Assembly (NCBI GenBank): GCA_018819005.1
Contig: JAHJQU010000002.1
Span: forward strand, 1-9,657
Length of the DNA stretch: 9,657 nucleotides
Source: Pseudomonadota bacterium
Lineage (GTDB): Bacteria; Desulfobacterota; Desulfobacteria; Desulfobacterales; RPRI01
Reading direction: 5' to 3'
A program made the translations under genes and the position numbers. Shown here in pieces: positions 1-5,952 of this stretch (positions within the stretch are counted from its first letter, which is position 1; every line of letters begins with the position of its first letter). The notes below the pieces were generated by a model, which was not told the DNA's origin, searched no databases, and was given only the letters and a program-made list of their open reading frames with translations.

Positions 1-48
1 ATACTATAAGGGCGAAATGAAATAGTGAAGAGGCGTGAGGCGGATAAC
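1..48. repeat. Degenerate 7-bp-type intergenic repeat remnant downstream of the helicase gene
   Basis: This short stretch holds AATAGTGAA (21-29) followed by GTGAGGC (35-41) and a further G. AATAGTGAA recurs exactly after the glycerate kinase gene (3437-3445) and after the usp gene (6351-6359 and 6358-6366). The match suggests one family of intergenic repeats. The unit spacing is degenerate here, so the assignment is tentative. The window edge hides whatever lies further left. Confidence 0.4.
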
Positions 49-1419
49 TTATTTCTTCCACGAGGCATAGACTTTCTGCCTTGATGCGGCGGCGGCTTTC
101 AGGATATCGACTTTTGCATCAACATAATCATAAATAACGGCCTTGTTTTTTCCGGGGGCAGGTCTTAAGACCCTTCCTAAATATTGAAGCACTCTCCCGC
201 TGAATTTTATAGGTGTGACTATAAAAAGGGTGGAGAGATTTTTACAGTCGAATCCTTCCCCAATGAGCTGGCCTGTTGCCACAAGGACTTTTACTTCCCC
301 GTTATTAAGGCGGTCAAGAACCTCTTTTCTGCCGGCATCCGGCACATCTCCTGTGAGCAGTTCGGATGATATTTTATGCCTGAATTTGAGAAGCGCCCGG
401 AGTGTATCGCAGTGTTTTTTCCTGTCCGTCAGAACCAGACAGCAGCTTCCTGATCCGTTTTTTACTTCATTTGCAACATCAGATGCTATAAGATGATTCC
501 TGCCGTCATTTGAGGTAAGCTCCGAGAGCATCCTGCTGTATTCGTTGACAGGATCGAAAAAGGGGCTGAAATCAGTAGCCCTCACAACGACTTCAGCAGG
601 CACGATATCTCCCGTTTCAACCAGCCCGGCTTTCTCCACTTCGTGTTGGACATCTCCAAGATGCCAGAAAATAAGCTTCGAGAGGTTATCCCTGCGCCAG
701 GGTGTCGCCGATAATCCAACCATATATTTCGAATCAAAACCTGTGACTGCCTCTGTGAATGTTCTGCCGGGCGTCCTGTGGCATTCATCTACCAGGAGAA
801 AACCGGTTTTTAAAGATACTTCATCAACACACTTATATAATGACTGAACAAGGGCAACTGTAATCTTATCGCCTATTATTTTCTTTCCTGCTCCGATTAT
901 GCCTATTTCCCCGCCGGGAATTCCAAGAAATGTTTCAATCCGCTCGATCCACTGGTAGGCGAGCTCTTTTGTATGGACTATTATCAATGCGGGCTGCATC
1001 CTCTGCGCTATAATATAAAGCGCCATGACGGTTTTGCCGCTTCCGGTTGGTGCGCTTAATGTGCCGAAATCCTTGGAAAGTATGACTTTGACCGCCTGAT
1101 CCTGAAATGGTTTTAATGAGCCGTTGAATTTAAAATCAACCGGAGGGAGCGAGCGTCTTTTGTCTGCAATTTCGCATTCTATTCCGTGGCGTTTGCAGAG
1201 GAATATGAGCTGACGCATAAAGCCTCTCGGAATCCACAGCCCGCCCCCTTTTATCCTGTCGTATAAACGCAGAATTCTGGGAGTGCCCCTGTTCCAGCGC
1301 CCCATTCTCTCATTTTCCACCCATTTGGGGTTTGATATTGTGAGTCTTTCTGTTAGTATTTGATATAACTGAGTTGGAATTCCGGAAAGCCTCAGGTTGT
1401 TTGTTATTATTATTTTCAA
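49..1419 (-). CDS. Superfamily 2 DNA helicase, XPB/Rad25-like (DECH box)
   Basis: ATP-dependent nucleic-acid translocase/helicase, cytosolic, 456 aa. An N-terminal region of about 95 aa matches nothing I recognise and precedes two RecA-like lobes. Motif I is APTGSGKT (123-130), Ia is around VHTKELAYQW (148-157), II is DECH (211-214), and III is SATP (237-240). In lobe 2, motif IV is near 328-336, V is GQLIGEGFDC (383-392), and VI is QYLGRVLRP (412-420) with both arginine fingers. This architecture resembles XPB/RadD-type stand-alone bacterial helicases. The start is TTG (1417-1419): an in-frame TAA at 1429-1431 closes the frame just upstream, an AAGGT Shine-Dalgarno lies 6 nt before it, and the next ATG is only at residue 39. 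It stands alone and is divergent from the gene at 1666. No nuclease domain or defence partner is visible, so DNA repair or general DNA metabolism is the safest guess. The helicase call is firm; the specific role is unknown. Confidence 0.9.
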   Translation of the reverse strand: MKIIITNNLRLSGIPTQLYQILTERLTISNPKWVENERMGRWNRGTPRILRLYDRIKGGGLWIPRGFMRQLIFLCKRHGIECEIADKRRSLPPVDFKFNGSLKPFQDQAVKVILSKDFGTLSAPTGSGKTVMALYIIAQRMQPALIIVHTKELAYQWIERIETFLGIPGGEIGIIGAGKKIIGDKITVALVQSLYKCVDEVSLKTGFLLVDECHRTPGRTFTEAVTGFDSKYMVGLSATPWRRDNLSKLIFWHLGDVQHEVEKAGLVETGDIVPAEVVVRATDFSPFFDPVNEYSRMLSELTSNDGRNHLIASDVANEVKNGSGSCCLVLTDRKKHCDTLRALLKFRHKISSELLTGDVPDAGRKEVLDRLNNGEVKVLVATGQLIGEGFDCKNLSTLFIVTPIKFSGRVLQYLGRVLRPAPGKNKAVIYDYVDAKVDILKAAAASRQKVYASWKK

Positions 1420-1613
1420 GCTGTTACCTTAGGATTTGGTTTTAAAAGGGAGAGCGGCAGTTTTTGATCTCAGGTATCATTTTTTATTTTGTTAATGCAA
1501 TACATATATTGACGGACTCGTAAAAGGTCGAAATTGAGCGATCTTCTAAGAATGGGACTACTGTTTCGGTTCACCAGGAATCGATTTTCAGACATAACCT
1601 GACATATCGGTGA
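1420..1613. other. Divergent intergenic region without a gene
   Basis: Together with the promoter to its right, this 246-bp gap separates the minus-strand helicase from the plus-strand exported-protein gene. No ORF in it has a believable ribosome site. A minus-strand frame of 105 aa runs across it into the exported-protein gene, and it looks like a shadow. For the helicase direction I see no convincing -35/-10 pair. GACATA occurs twice as a direct repeat with exact 10-bp phasing (1591-1596 and 1601-1606), just upstream of the rightward -35 box, and could be an activator or repressor site. Confidence 0.5.
1426..1430 (-). promoter_or_regulatory. Ribosome binding site deciding the TTG start of the helicase
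   Basis: On the minus strand, AAGGT lies 6 nt upstream of the TTG codon at 1417-1419. Its first bases overlap the in-frame stop codon TAA (1429-1431), which limits how far the reading frame can extend. It supports TTG rather than the ATG at residue 39. Confidence 0.6.
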
Positions 1614-1642
1614 TTGACCGGAGAAGAAGGGAATGGTATAAA
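1614..1642 (+). promoter_or_regulatory. Sigma70-type promoter for the exported-protein / glycerate kinase unit
   Basis: The -35 box TTGACC (1614-1619) is separated by exactly 17 bp from the -10 box TATAAA (1637-1642). The -10 box is preceded by TGG (1634-1636), an extended -10 signature. Transcription would start near 1649, leaving a leader of only about 17 nt before the ATG at 1666. A small inverted repeat, CGGT-N5-ACCG (1608-1620), overlaps the -35 box and could be an operator. The promoter is a sequence-based prediction; the operator is weaker inference. Confidence 0.7.
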
Positions 1643-1653
1643 TCGAATAAGAG

Positions 1654-1662
1654 AAAGGAGGT
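1654..1662 (+). promoter_or_regulatory. Strong Shine-Dalgarno of the exported-protein gene
   Basis: AAAGGAGGT is a near-perfect anti-16S match. It ends 3 nt before the ATG at 1666, a rather tight spacing. The alternative ATG at 1678 would be about 15 nt away, so 1666 is the better start. This site is also the best evidence that the plus-strand frame, not the overlapping minus-strand frame, is the real gene. Confidence 0.8.
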
Positions 1663-1665
1663 CCT

Positions 1666-2085
1666 ATGGTAAAGACGATGAAATGCATTATAGGTTTTTT
1701 CTTTGTAATAACAACGTCATCACTCTTATGGGCCGGGAACAGGGAGATGGTTGAAAAGAGAGTGGACGAGCTTGATAAACTGAACAAAGAAGCAGTGAAT
1801 CAAATTGCCGGACAACCTGAAAGCGGAATAATAAACATCAGGGTAAAGGCAATTCCTGAAAAAGACGATTACAGATTCGAACCCATAGATAAAGAAACGA
1901 CCTCTTCCATGCCGGACACTTTTTTGCCGCAGGAGAGCGGTGATAAGTTTTTTTCTTTCCGGGAAGGGATAGCAAGGCGTGCAAACAATAAGCCTGCGAT
2001 CACTCCTTACAAGTTCTATGGCAATGAGGGTGAATTTATCTCATTTAAAGACGCAATTATCAGGCTGAGCAGGAGGAATAAGTAA
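1666..2085 (+). CDS. Small exported protein of unknown function with a duplicated F-x-S-F motif
   Basis: I do not recognise a family. The 139-aa protein begins with a typical signal peptide: basic MVKTMK, then a hydrophobic core (about 8-22) ending LLWA-G, so cleavage near residue 23/24 is likely. No lipobox cysteine is present. Residues 25-45 are charged and look helical. The middle (about 50-90) is polar and probably extended. The C-terminal third holds two related segments, FFSFREGIAR (95-104) and FISFKDAIIR (124-133). Both fit F-[FI]-S-F-[RK]-[ED]-[GA]-I-x-R and are separated by a PYKFYG-containing linker. Their codons differ, so the likeness is at protein level. It has its own promoter and a strong ribosome site. 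It ends in TAATG, overlapping the glycerate kinase start by one base, so the two are probably co-expressed. Why a periplasmic protein should be coupled to a cytosolic sugar-acid kinase is not evident. Confidence 0.75.
   Translation: MVKTMKCIIGFFFVITTSSLLWAGNREMVEKRVDELDKLNKEAVNQIAGQPESGIINIRVKAIPEKDDYRFEPIDKETTSSMPDTFLPQESGDKFFSFREGIARRANNKPAITPYKFYGNEGEFISFKDAIIRLSRRNK
2071..2076 (+). promoter_or_regulatory. Ribosome binding site of the glycerate kinase gene inside the upstream gene
   Basis: AGGAGG lies 8 nt before the ATG at 2085 and doubles as the Arg-Arg codons near the C-terminus of the exported protein. With the one-base TAATG stop/start overlap, this is a classic layout for translational coupling. 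Confidence 0.75.
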
Positions 2086-3437
2086 TGCAAAGAGACCATA
2101 CTGCCCGTGACCTTCAAACACTTAAAAAGGATGCTTCCAGGATTTTTTACGCAGGTATTGATGCGGTCGAACCAATGGCTGCTGTCAGACGGTTCTGCCG
2201 CCGTGAAAAAAATTATCTGATTACAGGAGAGGCAAAACATAATCTTGATAAGCTGAATAATATATTCATAATCGGGGCGGGGAAGGCGGGAGCGCCAATG
2301 GCTTCCGCCATTGAAGATATTCTTGGTGAGAGAATTACGAAAGGAATAGTTAATGTCAAGTATGGCCATGTTGCTCCCTTAAAACACGTGAAGCTTATTG
2401 AAGCAGGGCATCCCGTTCCGGACAAAAACGGCCAGGCCGGCGCATCGGCCATCCTGAATCTGGCAACAAGGGCAAAAAAAGATGACCTTGTTATCTGTCT
2501 TGTTTCAGGAGGCGGTTCCGCCCTTCTTCCCCTGCCGGTGCCCGGACTTGTTCTAAAAGACAAACAGAATACCATAAAAAGACTTATTTCCTGCGGAGCA
2601 ACCATCCATGAAATAAATTCGATTCGAAAGCACACTTCACTTTTAAAAGGCGGAGGGCTTGCAAAAGCGGTATTCCCCGCGAACCTTGTTACCCTGATTC
2701 TTTCCGATGTTGTAGGTGATGACCTTGATGTTATTGCGTCGGGCCCGACAGTTTGCGATTCAAGCACTTTTAACGATTGCCTCAGAATAATTGCAAAATA
2801 CGGAATAGAAGATGAACTGCCCGCAAAAGTAGTAAAACATATAAATGACGGCGCTGATGGAAAGATTCCTGAAACTCCGAAGGCAGGAGACGATGTCTTT
2901 GCAAGAACAACGAATCTTGTAATCGGGAGCAACATAGAGGCTGTAAAATCTGCAAAACAGAAAGCTGAAAGTTTGAAATATAATACCCTTGTACTCTCCT
3001 CCATGATAGAGGGAAACACCAAAGATGCAGCTCATTTTCACTGCGCTATAGCAAAAGAGATTGTAAAAACAGGCATTCCTCTATCACGTCCGGCATGTAT
3101 CATTTCAGGGGGAGAGACTACGGTGAATGTTACAGGAAAAGGCCTGGGAGGAAGAAACCAGGAATTTGCCCTTGACGCGGCGCTTGAGATTGCAGGGCTT
3201 GAAAATACGGTTGTTTTGAGCGGAGGAACCGACGGAACAGACGGGCCCACGGATGCGGCAGGAGCATTTGCCGATTCGGAGACATTAAAGAGGGCTTATG
3301 CACTGGGAATGGATCCGTTCCGGTTTCTTTCGGATAATGATTCATATAATTTTTTCAAGAGGCTCGGAGATCTTTTTATTACAGGGCCGACAAACACAAA
3401 CGTCATGGATTTAAGGATTATTCTTTTAAAGCAGTGA
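2085..3437 (+). CDS. gckA: Glycerate 2-kinase, MOFRL (class II) family
   Basis: Predicted to phosphorylate D-glycerate with ATP to 2-phosphoglycerate, linking glycerate or hydroxypyruvate metabolism to lower glycolysis; cytosolic. It is 450 aa, the usual length for the family. The N-terminal DUF4147 domain (about 14-250) has the GAGKAG loop (64-69, with the family's conserved Lys at 67), the glycine-rich SGGGSALLPLP (141-151), and SDVVGDDLDVIASGPT (207-222). The C-terminal MOFRL domain (about 338-444) has SGGET (341-345), GKGLGGRNQE (351-360, conserved Arg 357), SGGTDGTDGPTDAAGAF (379-395), and the closing DNDSYNFF...GPTNTNVMD. The family is sometimes annotated ttuD or as hydroxypyruvate reductase; kinase is the biochemically supported role. 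It overlaps the preceding exported-protein gene by one base and probably shares its promoter. Its TGA stop (3435-3437) lies in the first unit of a heptamer array. Confidence 0.93.
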   Translation: MQRDHTARDLQTLKKDASRIFYAGIDAVEPMAAVRRFCRREKNYLITGEAKHNLDKLNNIFIIGAGKAGAPMASAIEDILGERITKGIVNVKYGHVAPLKHVKLIEAGHPVPDKNGQAGASAILNLATRAKKDDLVICLVSGGGSALLPLPVPGLVLKDKQNTIKRLISCGATIHEINSIRKHTSLLKGGGLAKAVFPANLVTLILSDVVGDDLDVIASGPTVCDSSTFNDCLRIIAKYGIEDELPAKVVKHINDGADGKIPETPKAGDDVFARTTNLVIGSNIEAVKSAKQKAESLKYNTLVLSSMIEGNTKDAAHFHCAIAKEIVKTGIPLSRPACIISGGETTVNVTGKGLGGRNQEFALDAALEIAGLENTVVLSGGTDGTDGPTDAAGAFADSETLKRAYALGMDPFRFLSDNDSYNFFKRLGDLFITGPTNTNVMDLRIILLKQ

Positions 3438-3461
3438 ATAGTGAAAAGTGAAAAGTGAAAA
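3434..3461 (+). repeat. Four-unit heptamer array (GTGAATA, then 3x GTGAAAA)
   Basis: Four consecutive 7-bp units run in perfect register: GTGAATA at 3434-3440, then GTGAAAA at 3441-3447, 3448-3454 and 3455-3461. The first unit begins on the last base of the final glycerate kinase sense codon and supplies its TGA stop. The same GTGAATA unit recurs after the usp gene. Confidence 0.85.
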
Positions 3462-3469
3462 GAAGGGTT

Positions 3470-3490
3470 TCCGCCATAAAAATTGGCGGA
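3470..3490. repeat. Perfect 7-bp inverted repeat (hairpin) between gckA and tex
   Basis: TCCGCCA (3470-3476) pairs with TGGCGGA (3484-3490) across a 7-nt AT-rich loop. No T-run follows, so it is not a standard intrinsic terminator. It may be part of a composite intergenic repeat or a weak RNA 3' structure for gckA. Confidence 0.6.
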
Positions 3491-3499
3491 CCTTCGGCA

Positions 3500-3516
3500 G
3501 GGTTCGAGGGTTCAAG
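3500..3516 (+). repeat. Octamer tandem GGGTTCGA/GGGTTCAA
   Basis: Two near-identical 8-bp units (3500-3507 and 3508-3515) differ at one base. The resulting GGGTTCAAG (3508-3516) occurs in inverted orientation as CTTGAACCC at 6369-6377, between usp and sdhB, again beside GTGAATA-type heptamers. Confidence 0.65.
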
Positions 3517-3522
3517 CAACCG

Positions 3523-3557
3523 GAAACCAGAAACCAGAGACCAGAAACCAGAGACCG
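3523..3557 (+). repeat. Five-unit heptamer array (GAAACCA / GAGACCA type)
   Basis: Five 7-bp units follow in register: GAAACCA (3523-3529), GAAACCA (3530-3536), GAGACCA (3537-3543), GAAACCA (3544-3550), GAGACCG (3551-3557). The consensus is GARACCR. It ends 28 bp before the tex start codon, so it occupies the place where a tex promoter or leader would be. No clear -35/-10 pair is visible in the gap. Confidence 0.85.
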
Positions 3558-3575
3558 GTAGCCTGAGTTCTTAAT

Positions 3576-3580
3576 AAGGA
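3576..3580 (+). promoter_or_regulatory. Ribosome binding site of tex
   Basis: AAGGA lies 5 nt upstream of the ATG at 3586. It fixes the start that gives the standard Tex N-terminus. Confidence 0.6.
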
Positions 3581-3585
3581 AAGAG

Positions 3586-5844
3586 ATGAACGAAACGCAT
3601 ATATCGAACATAACTGATGAACTGAAATTAAATATATCGCGGGTAAGGGCTGTTTCAGAGCTTCTTGAAGAGGGCGCCACAATACCTTTTATTGCAAGGT
3701 ACAGGAAAGAAGTTACCGGAAGTCTTGACGAGGTTGTGATTACGGAAATCAGAGACAGGCTTGCCAGGCTTGAGGAGCTGGACAACCGAAGGGAAGCAGT
3801 TTTAAAATCGCTGGAGCAGAACGGCCATCTTACGGATGAGCTTCGTGAAAAGGTCATGGCCGCTTCCACACTGGCTGTTCTTGAGGATATTTATCTGCCG
3901 TTCAGGCCGAAACGGAGAACAAAAGCCACAATCGCAAAGGAAAGAGGTCTCGAACCGCTTGCCGCCGTTATTTTCGAACAGAAGGGAGTTGATCCGTTCA
4001 TGGTTGCAGCGGAATTTGTTAATCCGGAAAAAGGTGTTGAAAGCGCTGAAGATGCTCTTTCCGGGGCAAGAGACATAATCGCGGAAATGGTAAGTGAAGA
4101 TCAGAATGCACGTGCCGCATTAAGAAATCTATTTACTGCCAAGGGAAAGTTCATATGCAAGGTGGCGACGGACAAGGAGCAGGAAGGATCAAAATACAGG
4201 GATTATTTTGACTGGGATGAGCAGGCTGCGACCGCTCCTTCCCACAGGATTCTTGCAATGCGAAGAGGAGAGAAGGAAGATATTCTTAATCTGACAATTG
4301 AGCCTCCCGAGGATGAGGCTATAAAAATACTTGAAGAGTTATTTGTAAAGAGTGCCGGGGACGATTCGAAGCAGGTCCGGATAGCCGTGAATGACAGTTA
4401 CAGGAGACTCCTTTCGCGTTCAATGGAGACTGAGGCAAGGCTTTTAACAAAAGAGAGGGCCGATTCTGAAGCCATAAGGGTATTTGCTGAAAATCTTCGC
4501 AACCTGCTTTTGGCGCCGCCCCTTGGAGCAAAGCGCATACTGGGGATTGATCCCGGTTTCAGAACAGGGTGCAAAGTAGTTTGTCTGGACAGGCAGGGAA
4601 AACTACTTCATCACAATACCATTTATCCTCATTTTTCCGATAAAGGCTCAAATGATGCGGCGTTGATCATGAAAGAGCTTTGCGACCGTTTTGAAATAGA
4701 GGCTATCGCGGTTGGAAACGGGACAGCGGGGCGGGAAACTGAGGCATTTGTCAAAAGCATTATTTTTGCAAAAAAAATTCCTGTTATAATGGTTAATGAG
4801 AGCGGAGCGTCAATTTATTCGGCTTCAGAAGTTGCGAGGAAAGAATTTCCTGACCTTGATTTAACGATTAGAGGGTCTGTTTCAATAGGAAGAAGGCTCA
4901 TGGATCCCCTTTCTGAGCTTGTCAAGATTGATCCGAAATCGGTCGGCGTAGGGCAATATCAGCATGATGTTGACCAGACAGCTCTGAAGAAGTCCCTTGA
5001 TGACGTTGTAATGAGTTGCGTGAATGGAGTAGGAGTTGATGTGAACAGATCAAGCGTGCAGCTTCTTACCTATGTTTCAGGCCTTGGCCCCCAGCTTGCG
5101 AAGAATATCGTTGCATACAGGGATGAAAACGGCCCTTTTAATTCGAGGAAAGAGCTTAAAAAAGTTCCCCGTCTGGGGCCTAAGGCTTTTGAACAGTCAG
5201 CAGGTTTTTTAAGGATAAGAGATGCGAAAAACCTGCTTGACGGGAGCGCTGTGCATCCTGAAAGCTATCATATTGTTACTAAAATGGCTGAAGATCTTTC
5301 GTGCGGCGTTGAAGATCTGATAAAAGATGCTGCAATAAGAAGTAAAATTGATATTTCAAAATATGTTACAGATACCATCGGGATTCCGACTTTGAAAGAC
5401 ATTCTCGGAGAACTCGCAAAGCCGGGGCGCGATCCAAGAGAAGGATTTGACGAATTTGCTTTTGAAAGCGGAATCGAAAAGATTGAAGACCTGAAGTCCG
5501 GCATGAGGCTCCCCGGTATTGTGACGAATGTTACGGCATTCGGAGCCTTTGTGGATGTGGGTGTCCACCAGGACGGACTTGTTCACGTGAGTGAGCTGTC
5601 GGACAGATTTGTCAGGAATCCTGCCGAAATCGTCAAAGTTAATCAGAAGGTCACAGTGACGGTAATTGATGTTGATGTTGAAAGAAAAAGAATTGCTCTG
5701 TCATTGAAAACAGTTCCGGGCAGGAAGGAAAAATCTGAAAAGAGGGATGAGAAAAAATCCGTTCCGAAACCGGCAAAATTTGAAAAGCCGAAGAACGCCC
5801 CGTTCAATAATCCGTTCGGGAAGCTGTCCGGAGTGAAGATTTGA
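3586..5844 (+). CDS. tex: Tex family transcription accessory / RNA-binding protein
   Basis: Tex is a conserved cytosolic nucleic-acid-binding protein related to eukaryotic Spt6 and implicated in transcription. The protein is 752 aa, normal for the family. The N-terminal Tex helical region (about 1-200) contains the signature GATIPFIARYRKEVTGSLDE (30-49). A YqgF/RNase H-like domain starts at GIDPGFRTGCK (320-330) and runs to about 440. Next come GSVSIGRRLMDPLSELVKI (430-448) and the GQYQHDVDQ block (456-464). Tandem helix-hairpin-helix elements follow (about 485-545, including VSGLGPQLAKNIVAYR). An S1 RNA-binding domain spans about 636-708, with GIVTNVTAFGAFVDVG and DGLVHVSE. A Lys-rich tail (709-752) ends in the familiar NNPFGKL motif. 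All expected domains are present and nothing is broken. The upstream gap is packed with repeats and the downstream gap with a hairpin, so it may be a single-gene unit. Confidence 0.97.
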   Translation: MNETHISNITDELKLNISRVRAVSELLEEGATIPFIARYRKEVTGSLDEVVITEIRDRLARLEELDNRREAVLKSLEQNGHLTDELREKVMAASTLAVLEDIYLPFRPKRRTKATIAKERGLEPLAAVIFEQKGVDPFMVAAEFVNPEKGVESAEDALSGARDIIAEMVSEDQNARAALRNLFTAKGKFICKVATDKEQEGSKYRDYFDWDEQAATAPSHRILAMRRGEKEDILNLTIEPPEDEAIKILEELFVKSAGDDSKQVRIAVNDSYRRLLSRSMETEARLLTKERADSEAIRVFAENLRNLLLAPPLGAKRILGIDPGFRTGCKVVCLDRQGKLLHHNTIYPHFSDKGSNDAALIMKELCDRFEIEAIAVGNGTAGRETEAFVKSIIFAKKIPVIMVNESGASIYSASEVARKEFPDLDLTIRGSVSIGRRLMDPLSELVKIDPKSVGVGQYQHDVDQTALKKSLDDVVMSCVNGVGVDVNRSSVQLLTYVSGLGPQLAKNIVAYRDENGPFNSRKELKKVPRLGPKAFEQSAGFLRIRDAKNLLDGSAVHPESYHIVTKMAEDLSCGVEDLIKDAAIRSKIDISKYVTDTIGIPTLKDILGELAKPGRDPREGFDEFAFESGIEKIEDLKSGMRLPGIVTNVTAFGAFVDVGVHQDGLVHVSELSDRFVRNPAEIVKVNQKVTVTVIDVDVERKRIALSLKTVPGRKEKSEKRDEKKSVPKPAKFEKPKNAPFNNPFGKLSGVKI

Positions 5845-5862
5845 TATGGGGAGAGGGAATAG

Positions 5863-5901
5863 TTACCCTCCCTTGATGGGAGGGGACAAAGAGGAGGGTG
5901 A
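5863..5901. repeat. GC-rich palindromic intergenic repeat (hairpin) after tex
   Basis: CCCTCCC (5866-5872) pairs perfectly with GGGAGGG (5878-5884) around a 5-nt loop. An alternative outer pairing joins ACCCTCC (5865-5871) to GGAGGGT (5893-5899), so two mutually exclusive stems are possible. The ends, TTACCCTCC and GGAGGGTGA, are near-perfect inverted repeats. No T-run follows. This looks like a short palindromic dispersed repeat of the type seen between genes in many environmental bacteria. It could also act as an RNA 3'-end structure for tex. Copy number elsewhere cannot be seen here. Confidence 0.6.
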
Positions 5902-5902
5902 G

Positions 5903-5937
5903 ATAAATGTATAAAAATTTATGTCGTTCACTATAAC
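5903..5937 (+). promoter_or_regulatory. AT-rich palindrome and possible -10 element upstream of usp
   Basis: ATAAAT (5903-5908) and ATTTAT (5917-5922) form an inverted repeat with an 8-bp spacer. TATAAC (5932-5937) follows and is a fair -10 hexamer 15 bp before the usp start codon. No good -35 box lies at the right distance, so a promoter here would depend on an activator or an alternative sigma factor, or the call is wrong. Confidence 0.3.
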
Positions 5938-5938
5938 A

Positions 5939-5944
5939 GGGGAG
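5939..5944 (+). promoter_or_regulatory. Ribosome binding site of the usp gene
   Basis: GGGGAG lies 8 nt upstream of the ATG at 5953, a normal spacing. It selects the start that gives the canonical MRILVGYDGS N-terminus. Confidence 0.65.
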
Positions 5945-5952
5945 AGATTGGA

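Noticed and set aside
49..1419. Helicase as part of a defence or restriction system
   Set aside because: Only the helicase is present. It has no nuclease, methyltransferase or specificity domain, and its visible neighbours are metabolic.
1470..1787. Minus-strand 105-codon open frame with a Ser-rich N-terminus
   Set aside because: It lies opposite the exported-protein gene, which has a strong promoter, a near-perfect ribosome site and a signal peptide. The minus frame has no recognisable domain or ribosome site.
2213..3022. Long minus-strand open frame (269 codons) opposite glycerate kinase
   Set aside because: It is antisense to a complete, well-conserved MOFRL kinase. Its Ser/Pro/Phe-rich composition is typical of shadow frames.
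3470..3490. Intrinsic terminator for gckA
   Set aside because: The stem is perfect, but no T-run follows, so a Rho-independent terminator cannot be supported.
3434..3557. CRISPR array
   Set aside because: The units are 7-bp tandem repeats with no spacers, far shorter than CRISPR repeats, and no cas gene is present.
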